From Bacteroidota bacterium (GTDB lineage Bacteria > Bacteroidota > Bacteroidia > Flavobacteriales > Flavobacteriaceae): a DNA stretch of 64,000 bases. The notes below the pieces were generated by a model that worked only from the letters and a program-made list of their open reading frames with translations, made no database searches and was not told where the DNA came from. Both the position numbers and the translations under genes were made by a program. Where the stretch lies: contig JAKQHT010000010.1 in assembly GCA_029557895.1 (NCBI GenBank), positions 95,004 through 159,003 of the forward strand. The letters run 5' to 3'. Position 1 is the first letter of the stretch; each line of letters opens with the position of its first letter. Below are positions 53,018 through 62,451 of the stretch, one piece after another.

Positions 53018-54253
53018 TTGAACTACGAGTTTTTTATAGCAAAACGTATTATTGGCAATAAAACGTATAAAAGTAGTGTTTCGGCGCCGATAATAAAAAT
53101 TGGCATTGCAGCAATCGCTATCGGAATTATCGTGATGTTGATTGCCATAGCAACGGGGATTGGGCTGCAACAAAAAATCAGGGACAAGGTGGTGGCTTTC
53201 AACGGGCACGTTACCATTACCAATTTTGATACCAATACATCGGATGAATCGGCAAGCCCAATTAGTACCCAACAGGATTTTTATCCCAAGTTTGACAGTG
53301 TTGAGGGCGTGACGCACATACAGGCGGTCGCGACCAAATTTGGTGTGGTGCGCACCGAATCGGATTTTGAGGGAATTGTGTTTAAAGGCGTTGGTAGCGA
53401 TTACGATTGGCGGTATTTTCAGGAGTTTTTGGTTGCCGGGCGTTTGCCCGATTTTGCTGAAACAGTGAGCAATGAAGTGCTGGTCTCGCAATACCTCGCT
53501 GACCGAATGGGATTTGCGGTAGGTGACGCTTTCCAGACACTTTTTGGAAAGGAAGACATCGGTCAAATTCCGTTTATCAGGGCTTTCACCGTGGTCGGGA
53601 TTTACAATTCGGGCTTTCAGGAATTGGACGAAAAATATGTCATGGGCGATTTGAAGCATATTCAGCGAATGAATAAATGGCTTCCTGATGAAGTGGGCAA
53701 TTTTGAGGTATTCATTGATGATTTTTCTAAAATTGAAGCAAAAGGCTTGGAAATTTACGAAGCAATTCCCTCAAAACTTAACGCGCAAACCGTTTCGCAA
53801 AAATACTATTCCATTTTTGAGTGGATTAAGATTTTTGATAACAATACGTACGGCATCATCTGTATGATGCTGCTCGTGGCAGGGATCAACATGATTACGG
53901 CCCTATTGGTCCTCATTTTGGAACGAACCAACATGATTGGTATCCTCAAGGCGCTTGGAAGTTCTAATTGGAGCATTCGAAAACTGTTTTTGTACAATGC
54001 CGCCTACCTTATTGGGCTGGGACTGTTGTGGGGCAATACCATTGGTATAAGCCTTTTATTGGCCCAGAAATATTTCAAATTAATCCCTTTAGATCCTTCG
54101 GTTTATTATGTCACAGAAGCTCCGGTTTACATCAGTTGGGATTATATCTTGCTGTTGAACCTTGGTACTTTTTTTGTCTGCCTTTTAATGTTGTTGGTGC
54201 CATCGGTGATTATCACAAAGATAACGCCTGTAAAAGCCATTCGATTTGAGTGA
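53018..54253 (+). CDS. ABC transporter permease (FtsX/LolC type)
   Basis: A 411-residue permease with four transmembrane helices in the FtsX pattern: one near the N-terminus (IIKIGIAAIAIGIIVMLIAI), then a large periplasmic domain (about 50-280). Three helices follow near the C-terminus (IICMMLLVAGINMITALLVL, LFLYNAAYLIGLGLLWG, YILLLNLGTFFVCLLMLLV). The family works with a cytoplasmic ATPase, such as LolD for lipoprotein release, but none is adjacent. No ATG lies near the conserved start NYEFFIAKRI; TTG 53018 is chosen because it fits the family N-terminus and the -7 box. An upstream extension would run antisense into the NamZ-like gene. Confidence 0.87.
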   Translation: MNYEFFIAKRIIGNKTYKSSVSAPIIKIGIAAIAIGIIVMLIAIATGIGLQQKIRDKVVAFNGHVTITNFDTNTSDESASPISTQQDFYPKFDSVEGVTHIQAVATKFGVVRTESDFEGIVFKGVGSDYDWRYFQEFLVAGRLPDFAETVSNEVLVSQYLADRMGFAVGDAFQTLFGKEDIGQIPFIRAFTVVGIYNSGFQELDEKYVMGDLKHIQRMNKWLPDEVGNFEVFIDDFSKIEAKGLEIYEAIPSKLNAQTVSQKYYSIFEWIKIFDNNTYGIICMMLLVAGINMITALLVLILERTNMIGILKALGSSNWSIRKLFLYNAAYLIGLGLLWGNTIGISLLLAQKYFKLIPLDPSVYYVTEAPVYISWDYILLLNLGTFFVCLLMLLVPSVIITKITPVKAIRFE

Positions 54254-54302
54254 ACTTTCGGCAAGTGATTATTCTTTGGATGACAATTAAAAAAAATCGG
54301 TT

Positions 54303-54310
54303 TACATTTG
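54303..54310 (+). promoter_or_regulatory. Cysteine-synthase-gene -7 element TACATTTG
   Basis: An exact TAnnTTTG match 18 bases before ATG 54329, and the reason for preferring that start over the upstream in-frame codon at 54308. Confidence 0.6.
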
Positions 54311-54328
54311 CACCGCAAAACTGCTTTT

Positions 54329-55309
54329 ATGGATTACGCTAATAACATACTGGAAACCATTGGCAATACGCCTTTAGTAAAAATCAACGAGCTTACCAAA
54401 GATTTGCCTTGTCTGGTTTTGGCCAAATACGAAACCTTTAATCCCGGTAATTCCGTCAAGGATCGAATGGCCCTGAAAATGATAGAGGACGCCGAAGCCG
54501 ATGGACGTTTAAAGCCAGGGGGAACCATCATAGAAGGAACATCCGGAAATACAGGTATGGGGCTGGCGCTTGCTGCTATCGTCAAAGGGTACAAATGCAT
54601 TTTTGTGATGAGCGACAAGCAATCCAAGGAAAAGATGGACATTTTGCGTGCCGTCGGTGCCGAAGTTGTGGTCTGTCCAACGGATGTTGCCCCAGATGAC
54701 CCAAGGAGTTACTATTCCGTGTCAAGGCGCATGAGCGAAGAGATACCCAATTCGTGGTATGTGAACCAGTACGATAATTTGAGCAATACCAAGGCTCATT
54801 ATGAAAGCACAGGGCCCGAAATATGGAAACAGACCAATGGTAAGGTAACCCACTTTGTCGTGGGCGTAGGAACCGGAGGTACTATATCTGGTGTTGGTAA
54901 ATATCTCAAAGAACAAAATCCTAATATAAAGATTTGGGGAATAGATACTTATGGAAGTGTCTTTAAAAAATACCACGAAACGGGGATTTTTGATAAAAAT
55001 GAAATTTATCCTTATGTCACAGAAGGCATCGGTGAAGATATTTTGCCCAAGAACGTGGATTTTGACATTATTGATGCTTTTGAAAAAGTGACCGATAAAG
55101 ATGCTGCGATTTATACACAGTTGCTGGCCAAAAAAGAAGGTATGTTTTTGGGCAACAGTGCCGGGGCGGCCATAAAGGGCGTGTTACAACTAAAGGCCCA
55201 TTTTGCCAAGGATGATGTTGTCGTGGTGCTCTTTCATGACCATGGCAGCCGTTATGTTGGCAAGATGTTCAACGATGATTGGATGCGGAAGATGGCATAT
55301 ATTGATTGA
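54329..55309 (+). CDS. PLP-dependent cysteine synthase family protein
   Basis: A 326-residue fold-type II PLP enzyme. The cofactor lysine is Lys44 in NPGNSVKDRMA. The substrate loop is EGTSGNTGMG and the phosphate-binding loop VGTGGTISGVG. The family makes cysteine from O-acetylserine and sulfide, or cystathionine from serine and homocysteine; the C-terminal CBS domains of true cystathionine synthases are absent. SPG-type features (FVMSDKQSKEK) fit a CysM-like or cystathionine-synthase-like enzyme. It ends 3 bases before the convergent PAP2 gene. Confidence 0.9.
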   Translation: MDYANNILETIGNTPLVKINELTKDLPCLVLAKYETFNPGNSVKDRMALKMIEDAEADGRLKPGGTIIEGTSGNTGMGLALAAIVKGYKCIFVMSDKQSKEKMDILRAVGAEVVVCPTDVAPDDPRSYYSVSRRMSEEIPNSWYVNQYDNLSNTKAHYESTGPEIWKQTNGKVTHFVVGVGTGGTISGVGKYLKEQNPNIKIWGIDTYGSVFKKYHETGIFDKNEIYPYVTEGIGEDILPKNVDFDIIDAFEKVTDKDAAIYTQLLAKKEGMFLGNSAGAAIKGVLQLKAHFAKDDVVVVLFHDHGSRYVGKMFNDDWMRKMAYID

Positions 55310-55312
55310 TGG

Positions 55313-56065
55313 TCACGGGAGGTGGTCATGGGTCTTCCTAAAAATGTCGATGACATCAAAAACCACAATGCAGAACCCTGTCCAAACCATCCCGGCAATA
55401 AAACCGCCAACAATATCGGACGGGAAATGAACCCCTAAATAGATTCGGCTAACACCGATGGCCAAGATCAGTGCAAAAAGCAAAAGGATGATGCCTGCTT
55501 TGATAAACACATTGAACCGCGATCTGTAAACCAAAAAAATCACAAAACCATAAAAAGCCATCGCGCTCATAGCATGACCGCTCGGGTAGCTCAAGCTCCT
55601 TACCGAAACCAAATGCTCGATGGTGGGCCTTGCTCGGTCGATGAAATGTTTCAGGATGACATTTGAAACCGATGCCAAGATAAGGACGGTAAGTATTTGT
55701 ACGGCATATCTCCAATGCTTGTAATATGAATATGACAGTGCCAGACAGAGTCCTACCGCCACGATATAACCATACACATCTCCTATATGTGTAATGGTTT
55801 TGAAAAAATCCGTGAGTAGCGGCGATCGGTAAGAAATCACAAAATCCGTAACCTGCTCATCAATTTTTGTCAAGCCATTGGTGTGCAAATTGCCAGTGAG
55901 TTTTAAGAAAAAAAAGATGCCCGCAACAACCACTGTTAGGGCAATGCCTATCGTGATGAGGTATGGAAGACGCTCATCCCTATAGTTGAAATTGGTCGCC
56001 AAAAAGGTTCGCAATCTCACAATGATTTTTTTGAGGATATCCCTCAACGGGTGCAAAGTTTTCAA
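55313..56065 (-). CDS. PAP2 superfamily phosphatase, membrane-bound
   Basis: A 244-250-residue lipid-phosphate phosphatase. The three PAP2 signature blocks are KHFIDRARPTIEH, SYPSGHAMSA and SRIYLGVHFPSDIVGG, carrying the catalytic histidines. Six hydrophobic segments surround them. Substrates in this group include undecaprenyl pyrophosphate and phosphatidate; which applies is unclear. No ATG exists near the start. The longest frame begins at TTG 56065, but a -7 box at 56063-56070 argues for a later TTG (56056 or 56047) or GTG 56020. Outer membrane targeting is unlikely. Confidence 0.86.
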   Translation of the reverse strand: MKTLHPLRDILKKIIVRLRTFLATNFNYRDERLPYLITIGIALTVVVAGIFFFLKLTGNLHTNGLTKIDEQVTDFVISYRSPLLTDFFKTITHIGDVYGYIVAVGLCLALSYSYYKHWRYAVQILTVLILASVSNVILKHFIDRARPTIEHLVSVRSLSYPSGHAMSAMAFYGFVIFLVYRSRFNVFIKAGIILLLFALILAIGVSRIYLGVHFPSDIVGGFIAGMVWTGFCIVVFDVIDIFRKTHDHLP

Positions 56066-56070
56066 AGTTA
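56063..56070 (-). promoter_or_regulatory. PAP2-gene -7 element TAACTTTG
   Basis: An exact TAnnTTTG match on the minus strand that overlaps the first possible start codon of the PAP2 gene, so translation probably starts a few codons later. Confidence 0.45.
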
Positions 56071-56667
56071 ATTTTTAAAAAAAATCAATATAAGGCTATG
56101 CCAGCATTGGCTTTTGGCTTTTCAAAGTAACGATTTTTTTCCGTACAAATCGAAATTTCAATAAAGGCAAAAAAAAGCTTGGCAGATTTTCAGTGCCCGT
56201 TTAAAATTTGCCCGATTTTTACCCGTAGCGCATCATTTTTTTGGAAACAGGCGTACAGATTTAAATTAAAAGATAAAAAAATCAAACAATTGCACTGATT
56301 TAATCGAATGCAATACACCCATATATCCATGAAATTGTATAACTGTCAATAAAAAACTTGTCTGTACATCTGCGGATAAACAAAATTATTTGATTATCAA
56401 TAATTTGCATTTCTTTTAAATGATGCACTGCGAATTAATTTTATTGTTTTGCAACTTTTTGGCTACATCGTTGTTGTTTTTTTAGAAAGCGTGTAGTTGT
56501 CCCAAAAGCAAATGCGATTTGTTTAGTACAAAAACTTTTAATTTTTCATGCGTTTTTGCTGAATATCCATTTTGCAAAAAATCTTCGTAACAACTTTTCT
56601 CACATATTATTAATAAGGAGCTCCATTTATCTTGAAAGAATTCCTTACTTTTAATAATTTCAATATC
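56071..56667. other. Intergenic region, about 600 bases
   Basis: One of the longest gene-free stretches in the window, strongly AT-rich. It holds no credible gene and no strong hairpin. TACTTTTA at 56646-56653 is a one-mismatch -7 box 15 bases before the DUF2851 start. The rest shows nothing I can name. Confidence 0.4.
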
Positions 56668-57942
56668 ATGCAAGAAAACTTTCTACATTATATCTGGAAG
56701 TACAAGAAATTCAACACGCCAAAGCTCAAGACTACCACTGGCGAAGTCGTCACATTGGTGAAAGCTGGCCAGCATAACAGGCATTCCGGCCCTGATTTTT
56801 TTGATGCACGCATGAGAATTGGCGGACAGCTTTGGGCGGGAAATGTAGAGATCCATGTAAAGAGCAGCGATTGGTACCTGCACAATCACGAGAACGATCC
56901 CGCATATGACAATGTAATCCTGCATGTGGTTTATGAAGATGACGTTGAGGTCTTTAGAAAAGACAATACCGCCATTCCTGCTTTGGAGCTAAAATCGTTT
57001 ATCGATCCATCGGTATTGCAAGGCTACCAGAATCTGTTGCACGGTAAACCAAAGTGGATCAATTGCGAAAATGAATTTGCCGATACAGATGATTTTTTGT
57101 TGCGCAATTGGACAGAGCGTTTGTATTTTGAACGTTTGGAACAAAAGGCGCAGTTAATTGCAGAGATGCTCAAATCGTCCAAAAACGATTGGGAAGCAGT
57201 GTTGTTCAGGCTTTTGGCCAAAAATTTCGGGCTTAAGGTAAACGGTGATGCTTTCTTGTCTATGGCGAGTTCTTTTGATTTTCCGATTGTCAGAAAATTG
57301 CAAACAGATGTTCTGCAATTAGAAGCATTGTTTTTGGGACAGTCGGGTATTTTGGATCAGCCCATTGAAGATCCGCATTATCAAATGCTAGCCAAAGCGT
57401 ATTTTTTTTTAAAGCAAAAGTTTGGAATTTCAAATTTTCAGGTAGTGAAGCCGCAATTTTTCAGGCTTCGACCACCTAATTTTCCGACAATACGCCTGGC
57501 ACAATTGGCCATGTTGTATCATCGGGAGCAGGGTTTGTTCTCTAAAGTTATCGGTGAAAGTTCGATAGAAGGGTTTTACAGTATATTTAGTATAGCGCCA
57601 ACGGCATTTTGGCAGAACCATTATACTTTTGGAAAAACTTCTGCACGTACCAAAAAAGCTTTGACCCATTCGTTTATCGATCTTTTGGCCATCAACACCC
57701 TGTTGCCTTTGAAGTTCTGCTATGCCAAGCACCTGGGACAGGACATCGATGAAGAAATTCTCAACATCGTCAAAAAGATTGTGCCTGAAAAAAATGCTAT
57801 TGTGGATACATTTTTTTCCCTAAAAAAGGGCATTAAAATGTCGGCGATGGAGTCGCAAGCTTTGATACAGCTCAAAACAGTGTACTGTAACAAAAGCAGG
57901 TGCCTTGATTGTGCCATTGGCAATGCACTGCTCAACGCTTGA
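56668..57942 (+). CDS. DUF2851 family protein
   Basis: A 424-residue protein from ATG 56668 (MQENFLHYIWKYKKF), the usual family start. The frame is open 12 codons earlier, but a -7-like box lies in that part. Family segments: GQHNRHSGPDFFDARMRIGG, WAGNVEIHVKSSDWYLHNH, YDNVILHVVYEDD near the N-terminus, and a C-terminal Cys set YCNKSRCLDCAIGNALL. The N-terminal half resembles a nuclease-like fold (D...E.H.K), but no activity is known. No signal peptide. Followed 40 bases on by a PspC-type gene. Confidence 0.88.
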   Translation: MQENFLHYIWKYKKFNTPKLKTTTGEVVTLVKAGQHNRHSGPDFFDARMRIGGQLWAGNVEIHVKSSDWYLHNHENDPAYDNVILHVVYEDDVEVFRKDNTAIPALELKSFIDPSVLQGYQNLLHGKPKWINCENEFADTDDFLLRNWTERLYFERLEQKAQLIAEMLKSSKNDWEAVLFRLLAKNFGLKVNGDAFLSMASSFDFPIVRKLQTDVLQLEALFLGQSGILDQPIEDPHYQMLAKAYFFLKQKFGISNFQVVKPQFFRLRPPNFPTIRLAQLAMLYHREQGLFSKVIGESSIEGFYSIFSIAPTAFWQNHYTFGKTSARTKKALTHSFIDLLAINTLLPLKFCYAKHLGQDIDEEILNIVKKIVPEKNAIVDTFFSLKKGIKMSAMESQALIQLKTVYCNKSRCLDCAIGNALLNA

Positions 57943-57981
57943 GAATTTTGCATACCATTTTTTTAAAAAGTATATTGCGGC

Positions 57982-58209
57982 ATGAACCTGTTTTATAAAG
58001 CACTTTTATATTTCCAAAAGAGGGGATATTACGTTTGCCAAAGAATTGCCGATCGCTTGGGCATTCGTGCAAAGGTTGTGCGCACATCGTTTATGTACTT
58101 GACCTTCGTGACTTTGGGCTTTGGTTTTGCCCTGTACCTCTTTATTGCATTCTGGATGCGGATCAAGGATTTGGTATATACCAAAAGATCTTCGGTTTTT
58201 GATCTCTGA
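57982..58209 (+). CDS. PspC-domain small membrane protein
   Basis: A 75-residue PspC-type protein. It has the basic N-terminal segment FQKRGYYVCQRIADRLGIRA and one transmembrane helix (VTLGFGFALYLFIAFWM). PspC proteins respond to membrane stress; in Bacteroidetes short stand-alone forms are common and no PspA or PspB is nearby. It probably shares a transcript with DUF2851. Confidence 0.8.
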   Translation: MNLFYKALLYFQKRGYYVCQRIADRLGIRAKVVRTSFMYLTFVTLGFGFALYLFIAFWMRIKDLVYTKRSSVFDL

Positions 58210-58369
58210 TTGAATTTTGTGGCGATTTTGTCAAATCAGTTGCTCATAAATCAGTGCCTGCAAACTATTTTAACAGCAGATGTTTTGAATATGCCGATTT
58301 TTTTTAGCATATTGTCGCCTTTTAGCATTGCTAACAACACTAATATCATAAATTAAATCAACCAAAATT

Positions 58370-60184
58370 ATGTTAAAAACTACAGAATCATGGGGTTCGA
58401 GGGTTGGCCTCATTCTCGCCATGGCTGGAAATGCTGTGGGGTTGGGTAACTTTTTAAGGTTTCCTGTCCAAGCGGTCCAAAACGGTGGTGGTGCTTTTAT
58501 CATCCCCTATTTAGTTTGTTTTCTCATAATGGGTATTCCTTTGCTTTTCATTGAATGGTCTTCAGGGCGGTACGGAGGTAAATTTGGGAACCACAGTACG
58601 CCGTACATCTTGGACACAATGGCAAAGGGCAGGTTGTTTAAGTATATAGGCGTCTTTGGTATTTTCACGAACATTGCGGTGGTAGCTTACTACGCATATA
58701 TAGAATCTTGGACCATGTCTTATGTGTATCATTCTTTGAGAGGTACATTTTCGGGGATGTCACAAAGTGAAGTAGCAGGATTTTTTAATTCGTATGTTGA
58801 TGTGGCCCATAGTACTACCGGGATTCCTTATGAAGCTGTTGTTTTTTATATTTTATGTTTGGCACTCAACACGTTCATTTTATCCAAGGGATTGAAAGGA
58901 GTGGAAAAGGTAGCAAAAATAGGTATGCCAATGTTGATAATTTTTGGCGTTTTCTTGGCTATTAGAGGTTATACCCTTGGCACAAGCGGCGCTTCAGACC
59001 TGTTCCCAAATGCCAATGCTTGGGATGGGCTCAATTTTTTATGGACACCCCAATTTGATTCGTTGTCCAACCCTAAAGTGTGGCTGGCAGCAGCAGGACA
59101 GATTTTCTTCACCCTGTCTGTGGGAATGGGTACCATACACTGTTATGCAGCGTACGTAAAAAGCAAAGATGATATTGCTTTGAATTCTGTTTCGGCAGGG
59201 TTTATGAACGAGTTTGTCGAAGTGGTATTGGGAAGCGCTATCGTAATTCCAATTGCAGCCGGTTATCTTGGATTGGATTGGGTCATCAACAACGCAGGCT
59301 TTGGAATGGCCTTCCAGACCATGCCATATCTTTTCCAGCAGTGGGGGCCAATTTTGGCAGCCATAGCTGGGGTTATGTGGTTTGGGCTCTTGTTTTTTGC
59401 AGGGATTACCAGTTCCTTGGGGATGGGTACCCCGTGGATGGGCTTTATGAGGGACGAGTTTGGATGGAGTAGAAATAAAGGTGCTTGGTCTTTTGGTGCT
59501 CTTGCGCTTATTATGGGATTGCCTACGGTTTTATTTTTTCAGAACGGTGTTTTTGACGACTATGACTATTGGGCTGGAACCGTAAGTTTGGTCATCTTCG
59601 CATTTTTTGAAGTGATTCTGTTCGCTTGGATTTTTGGGATGGACAAGGGATGGGCCGAGATCAACTCCGGTGCAGATATTAGAGTCCCTAAAATTTATAG
59701 GTTTATAATCAAATACATAACGCCATTGTTGCTGGGCTGGGTTTTCTTCGCAAGCTTGCCAAGCATATTTGACAATATTTCACACAAGAACACCTATAAC
59801 AAGGCTGCTTTTGCCAATGAGTTTTATGCCGAAAATTTTGAAGGTTCGGGTACCTCCGTAGGCACCGTTGAGTCCGTGGACGGCCAGCACATCAAGTTCT
59901 CGTTTGAAAATACCAGAAAACGCTATGACAAAGTTACCAATGAAGCGGTGACAGAAACCTTTACCGATTATAAGGAATATGCGTTTAAGGACGGTCAAAA
60001 AACAGCTGTCCAACTGGGCGATGTCGTAAAACCGGGAGATCTGATTGCCACGGGAAGTTTTACAAACGATGTCTTTTATAAAAACATAGGAAGGGCCATG
60101 TTACTTGGACTGTTTTTGTTTATTTCAATTTTGGTATATTTAGCATTCTTAAAAAGAAAAAGAGAAGGGAGGGCAACATTATGA
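58370..60184 (+). CDS. NSS-family sodium-dependent transporter
   Basis: A 604-residue neurotransmitter:sodium symporter family transporter that imports an amino acid with Na+. It has about twelve transmembrane helices. The family start GSRVGLILAMAGNAVGLGNF contains the unwound TM1 region that binds substrate and sodium. TM6 and TM8 regions are visible as AAAGQIFFTLSVGMGTIH and FAGITSSLGMGTPWM. A soluble beta-rich insert of roughly 100 residues (about 475-580) before the last helix is longer than in LeuT-type members. It overlaps a 55-residue small subunit gene by four bases (ATGA), the MetP/MetS arrangement seen in Corynebacterium. Confidence 0.93.
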   Translation: MLKTTESWGSRVGLILAMAGNAVGLGNFLRFPVQAVQNGGGAFIIPYLVCFLIMGIPLLFIEWSSGRYGGKFGNHSTPYILDTMAKGRLFKYIGVFGIFTNIAVVAYYAYIESWTMSYVYHSLRGTFSGMSQSEVAGFFNSYVDVAHSTTGIPYEAVVFYILCLALNTFILSKGLKGVEKVAKIGMPMLIIFGVFLAIRGYTLGTSGASDLFPNANAWDGLNFLWTPQFDSLSNPKVWLAAAGQIFFTLSVGMGTIHCYAAYVKSKDDIALNSVSAGFMNEFVEVVLGSAIVIPIAAGYLGLDWVINNAGFGMAFQTMPYLFQQWGPILAAIAGVMWFGLLFFAGITSSLGMGTPWMGFMRDEFGWSRNKGAWSFGALALIMGLPTVLFFQNGVFDDYDYWAGTVSLVIFAFFEVILFAWIFGMDKGWAEINSGADIRVPKIYRFIIKYITPLLLGWVFFASLPSIFDNISHKNTYNKAAFANEFYAENFEGSGTSVGTVESVDGQHIKFSFENTRKRYDKVTNEAVTETFTDYKEYAFKDGQKTAVQLGDVVKPGDLIATGSFTNDVFYKNIGRAMLLGLFLFISILVYLAFLKRKREGRATL

Positions 60185-60348
60185 ATTCATCAGCAATCAT
60201 TATAATGGTCGTTACGCAAGCGATCGTTATTGCATTTACAGCATTTTTTTTCTATAAAGTGCTAAAGACACCGCCCAAGCCAGAGCCGGATTCCTATTCA
60301 GAAAACGACGATGTGCTTATTCGGAAAAAAGACACCTCGGATGAGTAA
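60181..60348 (+). CDS. MetS-like small subunit of the NSS transporter
   Basis: A 55-residue single-span membrane protein. ATG 60181 overlaps the transporter stop (ATGA), giving translational coupling. The helix is about residues 5-25 (AIIIMVVTQAIVIAFTAFFF), followed by a polar tail with TPPKPEPDSYSENDD. Small NSS subunits such as MetS are needed with their large subunit for methionine and alanine uptake in Corynebacterium. Here the role is inferred from position, size and topology. Confidence 0.75.
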   Translation: MNSSAIIIMVVTQAIVIAFTAFFFYKVLKTPPKPEPDSYSENDDVLIRKKDTSDE

Positions 60349-60365
60349 ACCCTAAATTTCGAATT

Positions 60366-61256
60366 ATGGCAAAATCCCATTACATGTTTTCAAGAAAGCA
60401 ACGCAATGGGGTTTTGTTGTTATTGGCACTTATAGTGCTGCTACAAGTGCTTAGTTTCTTTGTGGGCCATCGTCACGATGAAATAAAAACCGATGAAGTA
60501 TTGGTGGAAAAATTCCGCCATGAGGTCGATTCGCTTAAATTGGCCGCTACCGAAGCCCAAAAGCCACAAGTATTTCCGTTCAACCCAAACTATATCACAG
60601 ATTACAAAGGCTATACATTGGGAATGTCCAACGAAGAAATCGACAGGCTCTTGCATTTCAGGGCGCAAGGTAAGTGGGTCAATTCGGCACAACAATTTCA
60701 ACAGGTTACACAGGTTTCAGATTCACTGCTCAATACCCTTTCGCCCTATTTCAAATTTCCCGAATGGATAACCGACCCAAAGCCAAGGAAAGATTGGGCA
60801 GATGATTCAAAATTTGGCAGCACTGCAGGAAACAAAACAAAAACCTTTGCACAAAAGATAGATCTTAACCATGCCACTACGGAACAATTGCAGCGTGTCA
60901 ACGGTATTGGCGTAACTTTGGCGGACAGGATCATCAAATATAGGAGCAAATTCGCAGGAGGATTTATTGCCGATGTACAACTTTGGGACATTTATGGACT
61001 TACGCCGGAAGTTATCGAACGCATCACCAACGATTTTACCGTAAAAACCCCGAGACAAATAGAAAAGTTCAATCTCAATTCGGCTACAAGAGACCAACTG
61101 GTTACCATTCAGCACATCGATTATGAAATTGCCCACCGTATTATCGAACAACGCACGCTACGTGAAGGCTACAAATCTTTCGACGAATTGCTCAAGGTAA
61201 AAGACTTTCCAGCCAATAAAATTGAGATAATTAAGTTATATTTGACGCTCGATTAA
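60366..61256 (+). CDS. Helix-hairpin-helix protein with one membrane helix
   Basis: A 296-residue protein with a transmembrane helix (about residues 14-34, GVLLLLALIVLLQVLSFFVG). Three helix-hairpin-helix units follow: KIDLNHATTEQLQRVNGIG near residue 163, FNLNSATRDQLVTI near 235, and a first diverged one (YTLGMSNEEIDRLLHF). This is the ComEA-like DNA-binding design, so a periplasmic or outer-face DNA contact is possible. No competence genes are nearby. It is 17 bases after the small transporter subunit and 17 before an acyl-CoA dehydrogenase, in one operon. Confidence 0.85.
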   Translation: MAKSHYMFSRKQRNGVLLLLALIVLLQVLSFFVGHRHDEIKTDEVLVEKFRHEVDSLKLAATEAQKPQVFPFNPNYITDYKGYTLGMSNEEIDRLLHFRAQGKWVNSAQQFQQVTQVSDSLLNTLSPYFKFPEWITDPKPRKDWADDSKFGSTAGNKTKTFAQKIDLNHATTEQLQRVNGIGVTLADRIIKYRSKFAGGFIADVQLWDIYGLTPEVIERITNDFTVKTPRQIEKFNLNSATRDQLVTIQHIDYEIAHRIIEQRTLREGYKSFDELLKVKDFPANKIEIIKLYLTLD

Positions 61257-61273
61257 TATATAAACACATACAG

Positions 61274-62440
61274 ATGAACCCAATGTACTTCACAGAAGAA
61301 CACCAATTATTCAGAAAAAGCTTACAGGATTTTTTGCAGAAAGAAGTTGTGCCCCATATCGACAAATGGGAAAAAACAGGCACGGTTGAGCGTTTTATCT
61401 GGAAGAAATTTGGAGATATGGGCTATTTTGGGCTCAACTATCCTGAACAGTATGGTGGGCTCAATCTCGATCTGTTCTATACGGTCATTTTTCTTGAAGA
61501 ACTCCAAAAGGTCAACTCCGGAGGATTTGCCGCTGCCATGTGGGCGCATGCCTATCTGGCCATGACACACCTCAACAAAGAAGGCAACCATGCCATCAAG
61601 CAAAAATATCTTGCACCGAGTATTTCCGGGGACATGATCGGATGTCTGTGCATTACCGAACCATTCGGGGGCAGTGATGTGGCGGGTATGAGGACTACCG
61701 CCGAAAAAAAAGGCGATAAGTACCTGCTCAATGGATCAAAAACCTTCATTACCAACGGAGTTTATAGTGACTATTTGGTCGTCGCTGCCAAGACAAATCC
61801 CGATGCAGGACATAAAGGGATGAGCATTTTTGTCGTGGATAGGGATACACCGGGGATTGCATCCACAAAATTGGACAAATTGGGGTGGCGGGCATCCGAT
61901 ACTGCCGAAATAGCTTTTGACAATGTGGAAATACCGGCAGACCAATTGATGGGCGAAGAGGGAATGGGTTTTTCCTATATCATGCAGCATTTTGCTTTGG
62001 AGCGATTGGTAATGGGTATCAACGCACACGCAAGAGCAGAATATGCGCTGCAATATGCGTTGCAATACATGTCCGAACGCACCGCTTTTGGCAAGACAAT
62101 AGATAAGTTTCAGGCACTGCGCCATAAATTTGTCGATTTTTACAGTGATATGGAAGTTTGCAAATGGTTCAATTATTCCGTTGCATATCGTTTGAACAAA
62201 GGCGAATATGTTGTGAAGGAAGCCACCATTTCAAAACTTCAATCAACAAAAATGGCCGATGAGGTCATTTACGGTTGCCTCCAGTTCTTGGGCGGTTATG
62301 GCTATATGGAAGATTACCCACTTGCCAGGTTGCTCCGCGACAGCAGGCTCGGGCCCATTGGTGGTGGAACTTCGGAAATTCTTCGTGAAATTATATCCAA
62401 AATGGTAATCGACAAAAAAGATTATAAACCAGCTACTTAA
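61274..62440 (+). CDS. Acyl-CoA dehydrogenase
   Basis: A 388-residue flavoenzyme that oxidises an acyl-CoA to the 2,3-enoyl-CoA, probably in fatty acid or amino acid breakdown. FAD-contact segments are CLCITEPFGGSDVAGMRTTA and TFITNGVYSDYLVVAAKTNP. The C-terminal helical domain has ERTAFGKTIDKFQALRH and QFLGGYGYMEDYPLARLLRD. It ends GPIGGGTSEILREIISKMV, where the Glu before ILRE corresponds to the catalytic base in many members. Long-chain or isovaleryl-type subfamily cannot be separated here. Starts at ATG 61274. Confidence 0.93.
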   Translation: MNPMYFTEEHQLFRKSLQDFLQKEVVPHIDKWEKTGTVERFIWKKFGDMGYFGLNYPEQYGGLNLDLFYTVIFLEELQKVNSGGFAAAMWAHAYLAMTHLNKEGNHAIKQKYLAPSISGDMIGCLCITEPFGGSDVAGMRTTAEKKGDKYLLNGSKTFITNGVYSDYLVVAAKTNPDAGHKGMSIFVVDRDTPGIASTKLDKLGWRASDTAEIAFDNVEIPADQLMGEEGMGFSYIMQHFALERLVMGINAHARAEYALQYALQYMSERTAFGKTIDKFQALRHKFVDFYSDMEVCKWFNYSVAYRLNKGEYVVKEATISKLQSTKMADEVIYGCLQFLGGYGYMEDYPLARLLRDSRLGPIGGGTSEILREIISKMVIDKKDYKPAT

Positions 62441-62451
62441 ATAATATAGTT

